Source: Caulobacter segnis ATCC 21756 (GTDB taxonomy: Bacteria > Pseudomonadota > Alphaproteobacteria > Caulobacterales > Caulobacteraceae). Taken from it: 64,000 nucleotides of DNA. Positions 1 through 7,348 of the stretch are shown here, in pieces; the first letter of the stretch is position 1, and every line of letters begins with the position of its first letter. The notes beneath the pieces are model-generated. The model saw nothing but the letters and a program-made list of their open reading frames with translations, made no database searches and had not been told where the DNA came from. The DNA lies in contig NC_014100.1 of the NCBI RefSeq assembly GCF_000092285.1, positions 3,348,001-3,412,000 on the forward strand. The letters are read 5' to 3'. The translations under genes were made by a program, and so were the position numbers.

Positions 1-151
1 ACACCATGCCGAGCATCTGCGGCGAAAGTCCGTAGACCTTGGCGAGCTGGGGCGCAGCCAGGCCCGCGGACTGAAGATCGTAGCCCTCTACAAGCGCGGC
101 GAGAAAGCAAAGGGCCGGTGTGATGATTGTGTTGGAGACGGATCGAGCCAT
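1..151 (-). CDS. MFS transporter, aromatic acid:H+ symporter type (partial, N-terminus only)
   Basis: Only the first 50 codons are in the window; the rest lies before position 1. The visible protein starts MARSVSNTIITPALCFLAAL and continues with an E-G-Y-D-L-Q stretch and A-A-P-Q-L, which is the first transmembrane helix and the charged motif of the AAHS branch of the major facilitator superfamily (PcaK/MhpT/HcaK-like carriers for aromatic acids). It is divergent from feruloyl-CoA synthase, so it is probably the inner-membrane importer of ferulate, coumarate or a similar hydroxycinnamate. Substrate assignment is from context only; the family call from the N-terminal motif is fairly safe. Confidence 0.8.
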   Translation of the reverse strand, partial: MARSVSNTIITPALCFLAALVEGYDLQSAGLAAPQLAKVYGLSPQMLGMV

Positions 152-228
152 GGCGCAGTTCCGAGAAGCGATTGGAAGCTTCAGCTTCCCTGGGCCACGC
201 ATCGGACCGATGTCGCCCAGCCCCTGTA

Positions 229-246
229 GGGTTACATCCGTAACCC
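229..246. promoter_or_regulatory. Inverted repeat in fcs/MFS divergent promoter, candidate operator
   Basis: GGGTTACATCCGTAACCC is a perfect 7-bp inverted repeat with a 4-nt spacer, between the divergent MFS and fcs starts. A repressor dimer could silence both genes here. Hydroxycinnamate genes are often controlled by MarR-type repressors sensing the CoA thioester; no such gene is in the window. The core GTTAC-N4-GTAAC recurs at 6961-6974. Confidence 0.45.
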
Positions 247-275
247 CGGCGACGCTTTTTGGCCAAGGTCACGGC

Positions 276-323
276 AGCCCTGGCGAGGGGCACCGCATTA
301 GCCCTGGCGAGGGGCACCGCATT
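276..323. repeat. Perfect 24-bp tandem duplication upstream of fcs
   Basis: Two identical 24-bp units (276-299 and 300-323, each beginning AGCCCTGGCGAGGGG and ending CACCGCATT) lie end to end between the palindrome at 229-246 and the fcs start. They do not encode a recognised peptide. They could be a duplicated activator or repressor site or a recent slippage duplication. Directly after them TTTCA-AC-TGAAA (322-333) forms a further short inverted repeat. Confidence 0.6.
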
Positions 324-411
324 TCAACTGAAACCGATGGCCGGGGGATCGAAACGCCCCGGTAGCCCTGAGTTCAGACGCTCGCGCGCTTTATCGCTTG
401 AGAGTTCAATC

Positions 412-2217
412 ATGCAAAAGCCACTTCTTGCGGCTGACGTCGCCCCTCTGCTGTTCCCGGATGTCGCCTTGGACATCGAGACCCGCGCCGACGGCTCGAT
501 CCTGCTGACCAATCGCCTGCCGCCGCGCCCGGTCACGACAAGCCTGGCCCAGCGCCTGGCTCACTGGGCCCAACGCAATCCCGAGCGGGTGTTTCTGACG
601 CAAGCCGATGATCATGGTCGGCGCGTCATGACATACGGTCAGGCGCGCGACGAGGTCATGGCTATGGCTGGCGGCTTGGCGGCGAAGGAGCTGGGCGAGG
701 ATCGGCCGCTGATGGTCGTCGGTCCCAACAGTATCGACCAGGCCGTGATGATCCTGGCGGCGATGACCGCGGGCGTCCCCGTGGCGGTCGTGTCGCCGGC
801 CTACGCCCAGCCGGCCATGCTCCCCTGGTCCAAGTTCGCCGCTGTGCTTGAGCAGGTGACCCCGGGCCTGATCCTCGCCGACGATCCGGGTGCGGTGCGC
901 GCGGCGATGGAGGCCGTCGGCTTCGCTCGCGCCCCGGTCATTGGTCTGCGCGATCGCGCGGCCTTGACCTGCTCTCCTCGCGCGGACGCGCTCCTTGCGC
1001 CCCTCGCCCTGGACGCTCCGGCAAAACTCCTTTTCACCTCGGGCTCGACGGGCGCGCCGAAGGCGGTGGTCAACACCCAGCGGATGATGGTCTCGAACGT
1101 TCAGGCGCTCGGGCAGGTGTGGCCCTTCCTGCAGAACCGCCCGCCGGTGCTGGTCGACTGGCTTCCCTGGAACCACACCTTCGGCGGCAACTTCTGCTTC
1201 AACCTCGTGCTTTGGCATGGTGGGGCTCTGCACATCGATAACGGCAAGCCAACGCCGGCCGGCATCGGCCAGACCGTGGCCGCCCTGCGCGCGTCACCGC
1301 CGACAGCCTATTTCAACGTGCCGGCCGGCTTCGACGCCCTGCTGCCGGTCCTGGAGAAGGATCACGGTTTCGCCGAGCGGTTCTTCGAGCGCCTGGATAT
1401 CCTCTTCAACGCGGGCGCGGGCCTGCCCGCCTCGATCCGTGAGCGACTGGAGGCTGTTTCGATCCGGGCGTGTGGCCGCTCAACCCCGATCTTGGGGGCC
1501 TGGGGATCCACCGAGACGGCTCCGTGCTCGACCATCCTCTACTTCCACACACCCCATGCCTCCAACCTGGGCGTGCCCTTGCCGGGAACCGAGATCAAGC
1601 TGACGCCGACGGATGATCGCGCCGAGCTGCGTGTTCGTGGGCCCAACGTCACCCCCGGTTACTGGCGAGCGCCAGCGGCGACGGCGGCCATGTTCGACGA
1701 GGAAGGCTTCTATCGCAGCGGTGACGCGGGACGACTGGTCGAGCCCATGGTGCCCGAGGCTGGCATCCTGTTCGGCGGCCGGCTGGCGGAGAACTTCAAG
1801 CTGCTGTCGGGGACATGGGTGAATGCTGGCGAGGTGCGCCTGGCCGCGGTGGCCGCCACCGCGCCGCTGGTGTCGGACGTCGTTGTCGCCGGAGAGGGCC
1901 GCCACGAGATCGGCCTGCTGGTTTTCGCCAACGAGGAGGCTTGCCGGCGCCATCTGGCCGACGCGCTCGGCGAGGAGCCTTATGACGGCCCCGCCGCCGA
2001 GCACCCGCTGATCCGCCAGTTGATCGCCGCGGGTCTTGGGGAGATGAACGCCTGGCGAAGCGGGTCGAGCACCCGGGTCGCGCGCTTCGCGATCATGGCC
2101 GATCCGCCCAGCGCCGCGGAGGGCGAGATCACCGAGAAGGGCTACCTCAACCAGCGCGTGGTTCTGCGGCGGCGGGCCGAACTCGTTGAACAGCTCTATC
2201 AACAGTCGGCGTTCTAG
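412..2217 (+). CDS. fcs: Feruloyl-CoA synthase (hydroxycinnamate-CoA ligase)
   Basis: 601-residue acyl-adenylate-forming enzyme that would activate ferulate, p-coumarate or caffeate to the CoA thioester with ATP, the first step of side-chain removal to vanillin-type aldehydes. Visible are the P-loop-like LLFTSGSTGAPKAVVNT, the core W-G-S-T-E-T and the Y-R-S-G-D-A hinge motif; the N-terminal stretch around FPDVALDIETRADGSILL is characteristic of the Fcs family. An in-frame start at 259 exists, but it would read through the 24-bp tandem repeat; the ATG at 412 gives the usual family length and is preferred. It faces ech across a strong hairpin terminator and is divergent from an aromatic-acid MFS carrier, which supports the ferulate assignment. 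No vanillin dehydrogenase is in the window. Confidence 0.88.
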   Translation: MQKPLLAADVAPLLFPDVALDIETRADGSILLTNRLPPRPVTTSLAQRLAHWAQRNPERVFLTQADDHGRRVMTYGQARDEVMAMAGGLAAKELGEDRPLMVVGPNSIDQAVMILAAMTAGVPVAVVSPAYAQPAMLPWSKFAAVLEQVTPGLILADDPGAVRAAMEAVGFARAPVIGLRDRAALTCSPRADALLAPLALDAPAKLLFTSGSTGAPKAVVNTQRMMVSNVQALGQVWPFLQNRPPVLVDWLPWNHTFGGNFCFNLVLWHGGALHIDNGKPTPAGIGQTVAALRASPPTAYFNVPAGFDALLPVLEKDHGFAERFFERLDILFNAGAGLPASIRERLEAVSIRACGRSTPILGAWGSTETAPCSTILYFHTPHASNLGVPLPGTEIKLTPTDDRAELRVRGPNVTPGYWRAPAATAAMFDEEGFYRSGDAGRLVEPMVPEAGILFGGRLAENFKLLSGTWVNAGEVRLAAVAATAPLVSDVVVAGEGRHEIGLLVFANEEACRRHLADALGEEPYDGPAAEHPLIRQLIAAGLGEMNAWRSGSSTRVARFAIMADPPSAAEGEITEKGYLNQRVVLRRRAELVEQLYQQSAF

Positions 2218-2234
2218 AGGCCAAGGCGTGGGTT

Positions 2235-2261
2235 GGCCCGGCCGGAACCTCCGGCCGGGCC
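2235..2261. terminator. Bidirectional hairpin terminator between fcs and ech
   Basis: A perfect 12-bp GC-rich stem (GGCCCGGCCGGA with its complement) and a 3-nt loop sit in the 53-bp gap between the convergent fcs and ech genes. There is only a short pyrimidine tail, so termination may be partly hairpin-driven. Confidence 0.75.
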
Positions 2262-2270
2262 TTCGCCCCT

Positions 2271-3095
2271 CTAATCGGCGTAGGCCGGACGGCGCGCATA
2301 GGTGCCCAGCCCGGGCTTGTAGGACTTCTCGTCGATGAACTGACGGATGCCTTCGCGACGGCCTTGGTCGTCGAAGCTGTTGGCGGCCTCCTGCGCGCGG
2401 ACCAGATAGTCCTCGGCGTTGTCGTAGGTCATCTCGCCTACCCTTCGGATGGCGTCCTTCGTCGCCTTCAGCGTGACGGGGTTCTTTTCGAGCAGCCGAG
2501 CGGCGACCCCGGCGACACGGGTCTTCAGCTGCTCGAGCGGAACGGCCTCGTTGACCAGCCCCCATTCGGCCGCGGTTCGCCCGTCGATGCGCTCGCCCAT
2601 CAGCGCGTGGTACATCGCCCGGCGGAAGGACATCAGCTCCGTGGCGACCTTGGCCGCGCCGCCGCCCGGCAGGATTCCCCAGTTGATCTCGGAGAGCCCA
2701 AACTGGGCCTCCTCGGCCGCGAAGGCCAGATCGCAACCGAAAAGCGGCCCGTAGCCGCCCCCGAAGCACCAGCCATTGACCATGGCGATCGTCGGCTTCT
2801 GGTACCATCGCAGGCGCCGCCACCAGCCAAAGCACTCTTGGTCGGCCTGGCGCATGGCGCCAAGGCCCAGCGCTTCGGTCTCGCGGAAAAACTCCTTCAG
2901 ATCCATGCCGGCCGACCAGGCCGCGCCCTCGCCGCCCAGCACCAGCACCCCGACGTCCGCGCGGAATTCCAGCGCCGCGAGCAGCTCCATCATTTCCCGG
3001 TTGAGAGCCGGGTTCATACAGTTGCGTTTGTCGGGCCGGTTGAAGCGAACCCAGGCGACGCCATCGGCGACATCGACGGCCACGGTCTTCGTCAT
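2271..3095 (-). CDS. ech: p-Hydroxycinnamoyl-CoA hydratase/lyase (feruloyl-CoA hydratase/lyase)
   Basis: 274-residue crotonase-fold enzyme that hydrates feruloyl- or coumaroyl-CoA and then cleaves it to vanillin (or 4-hydroxybenzaldehyde) and acetyl-CoA. The crotonase oxyanion-hole segments are visible as W-S-A-G-M-D-L-K-E-F-F and NGWCFGGGYGPLFGCDLAFA, with the E in FGLSEINWGILPGGG in the catalytic position. The W-W-R-R-L-R-W-Y-Q-K-P-T segment and the C-terminal K-S-Y-K-P-G-L-G are typical of the HCHL/Ech subgroup rather than general enoyl-CoA hydratases. The ATG at 3095 has a GGAG about 11 nt upstream. With fcs and the MFS carrier it forms a complete CoA-dependent, non-beta-oxidative route into aromatic aldehydes. 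Confidence 0.92.
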   Translation of the reverse strand: MTKTVAVDVADGVAWVRFNRPDKRNCMNPALNREMMELLAALEFRADVGVLVLGGEGAAWSAGMDLKEFFRETEALGLGAMRQADQECFGWWRRLRWYQKPTIAMVNGWCFGGGYGPLFGCDLAFAAEEAQFGLSEINWGILPGGGAAKVATELMSFRRAMYHALMGERIDGRTAAEWGLVNEAVPLEQLKTRVAGVAARLLEKNPVTLKATKDAIRRVGEMTYDNAEDYLVRAQEAANSFDDQGRREGIRQFIDEKSYKPGLGTYARRPAYAD

Positions 3096-3338
3096 GCTCT
3101 TGAAACTCCGGTTCTGTCAGCGGCTCAGGGCCGGACATCAGGCTGAGCTTCGTCCGTTGCCGGACGCCTTCCGGGCGCGAGAACTCGGCTACCGGAGAAA
3201 CCTTCAGCGTTCGCATCGCGGCCGCCACTATCGTGCTTGCCCGACGCGAACCGAGCCCTTTCGAGCGCGGAGCCAGCGATACGCCCGCCCCCGCGCTGAT
3301 GATCTGCTGGCCGAAAGTCGCGGGTCGTTCGTCGTGGA
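3096..3338. other. Intergenic stretch with no recognised gene
   Basis: The 243 bp between ech and the permease contain open reading frames on both strands, but none has a recognisable motif, a good ribosome-binding site, or a boundary that avoids overlapping the start of ech. It probably holds the ech promoter. Confidence 0.5.
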
Positions 3339-4754
3339 TCAGCCTGCTCGTTTGCCGCGGGCCCGGTAAAGGATCGACAGCAGGACCACGAACGCCGGGC
3401 CGACAACCAGGGCCACGCGCGTGTCGGCGTGAACGGCCATCACGCCCAGCACCACGGCCAGGAAGGCCAGCGCTAGATAGTTGCTCCACGGCGAGAACCG
3501 CAGCGGAAAGGTGAGCGACGCGCGCTCGGCCGCGGTCCGCCCGGCCCGGTACCGCAGATGAGTGATGAGGATGACGCCCCAGGTCCAGACGGCCGAGAAG
3601 GTGGCCACGGCGGTGGCCCATGAGAACATCTGTTCGGGCGCCAGATAGTTCAGGATCACCCCCAGCAGCAGCGCCGACAGCGAAACCACGATCGCGCGGC
3701 GCGGGACGCCGGTCGCCGAAGTCTTCGCAAAGAACCGCGGCGCCTGGCCTTCCTTGGCCAAGCCGTAGAGCATGCGGCCGGTGCTGAAGATGCCGCCATT
3801 GCAGGACGACAGCGCCGCGGTGATGACCACGAAATTGATGATGCCGGCGGCGGTATGAACCCCGAGGCGCTCGAAGGTGCGCACGAAGGGGCTGCCGTTT
3901 ACGCCTACTTCGTTCCAGGGGTAGAGCGACAGGATCACAAACAGCGCGCCGATGTAGAAAAGGGCTATGCGCCAGAAGACTGATTTGAACGCCCTTGGCA
4001 GCGTCTCGCGCGGATCCTGCGCCTCGCCCGCCGTCAGACCTATCATCTCGATGCCGAGATAGGCGAACATGACCATCTGCAGCGACAGCAGGACTCCGCC
4101 AAAACCATTGGGCATGAAGCCGCCATGGCTCCACAGGTTGGAGAGGCCGATCGGCGCGCCGCCGTTTCCAAGCCCCAGGCAGATCATCGCGCCGCCCGCG
4201 CCGATCAACGCGATGATCATCACCACCTTGATAAGCGCGAACCAGTATTCGAACTCACCAAAGAGCCTCACGGCGGCGAAGTTGATCAGTCCCATGCCCG
4301 CGAGCGCGGCGAGCGACCACATCCAGCCCGGCGTATCCGGGAACCAGACCTGCATGTAGACCGCCACGGCCGTGATTTCGGCCACGCAGGTGACGACCCA
4401 CATGAACCAATATTGCCAGCCGGTAAGATAGCCGGCGAAAGGCCCCAGGTAGGTGGCGGCATGGCTGGTGAACGAGCCGGCGACGGGGTGGGCCAAGGTC
4501 ATTTCGCCAAGCGCCCTCATGATGACCAGCATCGCCAGGCCACCCAGCGCATAGGCGATCAGTATGGCCGGGCCGGCGAGCTGGATGGCCTTGGCCGACC
4601 CCAGAAAGAGACCCACGCCTATGCAAGATCCTAGCGCCAGCAGGCTCATATGCCGCCGCGCCAGGCCGCGATGCAGGTCCTCGCCAGGACTGGAAGGATC
4701 GCTCGGCAGATCCTTGCGGAGGGAAGCGTTGAAGGCTGGTCTTTGTCGGGTCAT
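3339..4754 (-). CDS. Amino acid permease, APC superfamily (AAT/ProY/CycA type)
   Basis: 471-residue polytopic inner-membrane protein with about 12 hydrophobic segments. The first core helix carries G-S-C-I-G-V-G-L-F-L-G, matching the unwound TM1 substrate-binding motif of amino acid:H+ symporters, and the stretch RALGEMTLAHPVAGSFTSHA is the AAT-family signature. It is likely a proton-driven importer; closest family types are the proline/aromatic/D-alanine permeases, and the substrate cannot be settled from sequence alone. The gene is monocistronic by layout: 243 bp to ech downstream and 240 bp to the DUF2306 gene upstream. Confidence 0.9.
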   Translation of the reverse strand: MTRQRPAFNASLRKDLPSDPSSPGEDLHRGLARRHMSLLALGSCIGVGLFLGSAKAIQLAGPAILIAYALGGLAMLVIMRALGEMTLAHPVAGSFTSHAATYLGPFAGYLTGWQYWFMWVVTCVAEITAVAVYMQVWFPDTPGWMWSLAALAGMGLINFAAVRLFGEFEYWFALIKVVMIIALIGAGGAMICLGLGNGGAPIGLSNLWSHGGFMPNGFGGVLLSLQMVMFAYLGIEMIGLTAGEAQDPRETLPRAFKSVFWRIALFYIGALFVILSLYPWNEVGVNGSPFVRTFERLGVHTAAGIINFVVITAALSSCNGGIFSTGRMLYGLAKEGQAPRFFAKTSATGVPRRAIVVSLSALLLGVILNYLAPEQMFSWATAVATFSAVWTWGVILITHLRYRAGRTAAERASLTFPLRFSPWSNYLALAFLAVVLGVMAVHADTRVALVVGPAFVVLLSILYRARGKRAG

Positions 4755-4994
4755 GGAGCCGATGAAGACGCGGCGAGCGTTACACGAAAGTTCCCACCGA
4801 TCGTCGTCGGGCTACGACTGAAACAAGCGTCGCCAAAAATGTCCGCGTCGACTTCACCGCGCTATCTCGCCATGCGCAGGCAGCCCGGGCCCGGCGACGC
4901 CAAATTAATCTCCATCACAGCCGCGCCGCCGCAGCAGAGCGGAGGGGGTCAACACCCCGCCGTCGCTGAGAGGCGCGACAGACGCACCGCCGCG

Positions 4995-5879
4995 CTAGGT
5001 CTTGGCGACGCCCGCAAGTCCGCGCGCGATTCCAGGACCCCAGTAGTGGGTCGTGAACGTCCAGGTCGCGACTAGCAACAGCCCCGTGATCAAGAGCAGC
5101 AGGACGCTAGCGAGCCTGGCGGTCAAGCCACTCTTCCACCTGCGTATGATCAGCTCCGCGATCAGAAGGTTTGGCAGGTAGAAAGCCACGACCATAAGCC
5201 GGTCAAACCAGCCATCGAACGTGGGGGTATGGCCAAGGCGGCCGGCCGCTGCGAACCACAGCCCGTACTCCATGCGATAGAGCCACGACCCGATCGTCAG
5301 AGCAAAGAGGCGGATGGCCCATGCGCGGTGCGCTGCCAGGCGACCGGCCCGCGCGTGACGAAAGGCCTGGCTGGCGGCTAGGATCAACAGAACGCCGTAG
5401 CCGGCGAAGCCGAGGTCCATCGGAAGACCGCCAACCGTGCGGCGCGCCAGGATGAAGGCAAGGCCGCCCGCGCCGGCCAAGGCGGCGCATCCCACATAAA
5501 GCCTCCCTAGGTTGCGATGAAGGGCCGGCTTGCGCCTTCGTACTGGCTCGACGAGCTGCAGGGGGCCAAGCGTCAAGAGCAGCGCGCCGGCCGCCATGTG
5601 GGCGCCGATCGCGACCGTGCCCAGCCAATGAGCGGGATCATAGAGATCCGGGAGCGATCCATTCCATGCTACCCCCTGCCCGCGCAGCGCCGTGCCCCCG
5701 AAGAAGGCGAGAATGTAAAGGCCGAAGGTCGAGCTGCTCAGCCAAACAGCGGCGAAGAGCAGGGTCAGGCTCAATCGCCACGCGGCGGACGCGGCTGGCG
5801 GCTCATTCGGCGCAGGTCGCTCCCGCTTTGGCGGCGCCAGTGGCGCGCGGGCATGCGAGCGACGAGCGGTCCGTATCAT
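4995..5879 (-). CDS. DUF2306 domain-containing membrane protein
   Basis: 294 residues with a basic, proline-rich cytoplasmic N-terminus (about 30 residues) followed by some seven hydrophobic segments. The pattern G-P-L-Q-L then K-P-A-L-H-R-N-L-G-R-L-Y-V and later A-H-R-A-W-A-I-R matches the DUF2306 family, whose conserved His/Arg residues lie near the membrane face; its function is unknown. The start lies 3 nt after the stop of the upstream AraC regulator gene, so the two are almost certainly co-transcribed and translationally coupled, suggesting that the regulator controls its own partner. Confidence 0.8.
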   Translation of the reverse strand: MIRTARRSHARAPLAPPKRERPAPNEPPAASAAWRLSLTLLFAAVWLSSSTFGLYILAFFGGTALRGQGVAWNGSLPDLYDPAHWLGTVAIGAHMAAGALLLTLGPLQLVEPVRRRKPALHRNLGRLYVGCAALAGAGGLAFILARRTVGGLPMDLGFAGYGVLLILAASQAFRHARAGRLAAHRAWAIRLFALTIGSWLYRMEYGLWFAAAGRLGHTPTFDGWFDRLMVVAFYLPNLLIAELIIRRWKSGLTARLASVLLLLITGLLLVATWTFTTHYWGPGIARGLAGVAKT

Positions 5880-5882
5880 GGC

Positions 5883-6881
5883 TTAGTGACCGGCAGGAGC
5901 TGAACCAGCGCCTTCCATCGCCGCGTTGAGGCGCGCCCAGGCCTTGGGCGGAACGCCGCTATGGCGCTTGAGCACCTTGCTGAAATAGCTCTGGTCGGAG
6001 AAACCGCAGGCGGCCGCCACTTCGGCCAGCGGAGTCCCGGCCCTGATGAGACGATGCGCCTCACCCACGCGCCGGGCCTGCAGCCATTGGTGGGGCGTCG
6101 CGCCCGTGGACACCTTGAAGGCCTTGGCGAAGTAGGTCGGCGACAGATGACAGGCCCTGGCCACCTCTTGCGGCGTCACCATCTGGCCCGCCGCCGCGCC
6201 GATCATCTGCTTGGCCAGACGCTCCTGCCAAGGCGCGAGGCCACCGGCGCGCGGATGCCCACGCGTCAGGCCGCACACGACGAAAGCCCGTCGTACCGTC
6301 TCGCGCACCCGAGGGCCCAAGCCCGGGTCCGCCGCCACGCCTGACAAGGTCATCCGGATGGCCGAGATCAGGTTGGCCAGGATGGGGTCGGGCGGAACGA
6401 CGATCTCTCGCGGTCCGGCCGTCGGAGGGACCATCTCGTCATCGGCGCACAGATCCTCCAGCGCTTCGAGGTCCATGCTGATCACGACAAGCTCCACGCT
6501 CGTGTTCGCCCGCGCGCCCGGCCGAGGCCTCAGCGGCGCCAACCTCGCTGGCCCGACGCGCCCCCGCCCGCCCTCGCGGTCCGCTGAAGGCTCGATCGGC
6601 TCGTCCGGAAACACCAGCCGAAGCCAAGTCTCAGCCGTTGGGATCGTGCGCTTGCCGTCCGCCTCCCCAACGAGACGCTCGACGCGAAGACGCGAGCGAC
6701 GGGTGGCGAGCTCTGTCGCTCCAACCGTTACGAGCCCGCGCTCGGCGGATCGCGCGCGCTCGGTCTGATCCAGTCCGGGCTCCATCGCGCCGCACGCACG
6801 GCCTGCCCGGCGTCTGTCCATGCTCGGAGTGTTCGTGCTCAGCGCCAACGGCCCGTCCCATTTCCGGCTAAATGGCTTCAT
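5883..6881 (-). CDS. AraC family transcriptional regulator
   Basis: 332 residues from the chosen ATG at 6881; a GTG at 6950 would add 23 residues but has no visible ribosome-binding site. The C-terminal ~100 residues hold the double helix-turn-helix of AraC/XylS proteins: V-T-P-Q-E-V-A-R-A-C-H-L-S-P-T-Y-F-A-K-A-F-K, then PLAEVAAACGFSDQSYFSKV and the terminal F-K-x2-x-G-x-x-P motif seen here as KVLKRHSGVPPKAW. The N-terminal half is low in recognisable motifs and may bind a ligand. It is followed directly by the DUF2306 gene. A 14-bp palindrome lies about 80 bp upstream of the start and may be an autoregulatory site. Confidence 0.85.
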   Translation of the reverse strand: MKPFSRKWDGPLALSTNTPSMDRRRAGRACGAMEPGLDQTERARSAERGLVTVGATELATRRSRLRVERLVGEADGKRTIPTAETWLRLVFPDEPIEPSADREGGRGRVGPARLAPLRPRPGARANTSVELVVISMDLEALEDLCADDEMVPPTAGPREIVVPPDPILANLISAIRMTLSGVAADPGLGPRVRETVRRAFVVCGLTRGHPRAGGLAPWQERLAKQMIGAAAGQMVTPQEVARACHLSPTYFAKAFKVSTGATPHQWLQARRVGEAHRLIRAGTPLAEVAAACGFSDQSYFSKVLKRHSGVPPKAWARLNAAMEGAGSAPAGH

Positions 6882-6960
6882 CGGACGGCCCTGAAGCGGG
6901 CCGACCGACCTGAGCGTCGGGCGGTCAGGCTGCGGCGCGGTTTCAACCACGCGGCCAAGG

Positions 6961-6974
6961 GTTACGATCGTAAC
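6961..6974. promoter_or_regulatory. 14-bp perfect palindrome GTTACGATCGTAAC
   Basis: Perfect palindrome upstream of the AraC-regulator gene. It has the same GTTAC-N4-GTAAC architecture as the inverted repeat at 229-246. Its symmetry suits a TetR- or LacI-like dimer better than AraC proteins, which usually bind direct repeats. Confidence 0.4.
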
Positions 6975-7031
6975 GGCGGCGCGGGAACGGGCGTCGCCGG
7001 CGTCGACGGAAGTTATGGATCAGCACGTTCA

Positions 7032-7065
7032 GTCGCCGACCTCTTCCGGAGCGGAGGTCGGCGAC
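7032..7065. other. Perfect 12-bp stem hairpin in the GH81 upstream region
   Basis: GTCGCCGACCTC (7032-7043) pairs perfectly with 7054-7065 across a 10-nt loop. It lacks a T tract. It could be a terminator-like barrier between the divergent units, or a 5'-leader structure of the GH81 transcript if that begins upstream of it. Confidence 0.5.
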
Positions 7066-7348
7066 CGTGGGCTTTGCAGCCACGGAGGTCCTCTGGGACG
7101 AGGGGACGCTCCGCAAGCCCGTGTCAGCGGACGGAGAAGCCGCCGCGTCTCGATAGAGGCGCCCATCCCCTCGCCCCGCGCGATCGCTTCTGCTGTCTTT
7201 CGGCGGATCGCCCGGCCGTCGGGCCGCGCCCAGCCAAGCCCGGCGATCTCAGCACTCGATCACGCAACTGGACAGGATATTACCAGACCGCCCACCGATC
7301 CGGTTCCTAGAAGCCAGGCTCACGAACCTTCTCAGAACGGGTGGAACA

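Larger units (their letters stand above)
6882..7348. other. 467-bp divergent intergenic region
   Basis: Between the AraC regulator (minus) and the GH81 gene (plus). It holds the palindrome at 6961-6974 and the hairpin at 7032-7065. Frames open on the plus strand here run on into the GH81 gene in the wrong phase and look non-coding. No clear promoter boxes were recognised. Confidence 0.5.

Noticed and set aside
1480..4134. Long minus-strand open frame of 884 codons across fcs, ech and the permease
   Set aside because: Antiphase to three recognisable genes; Arg/Gly/Pro-rich composition typical of a GC-rich shadow frame.
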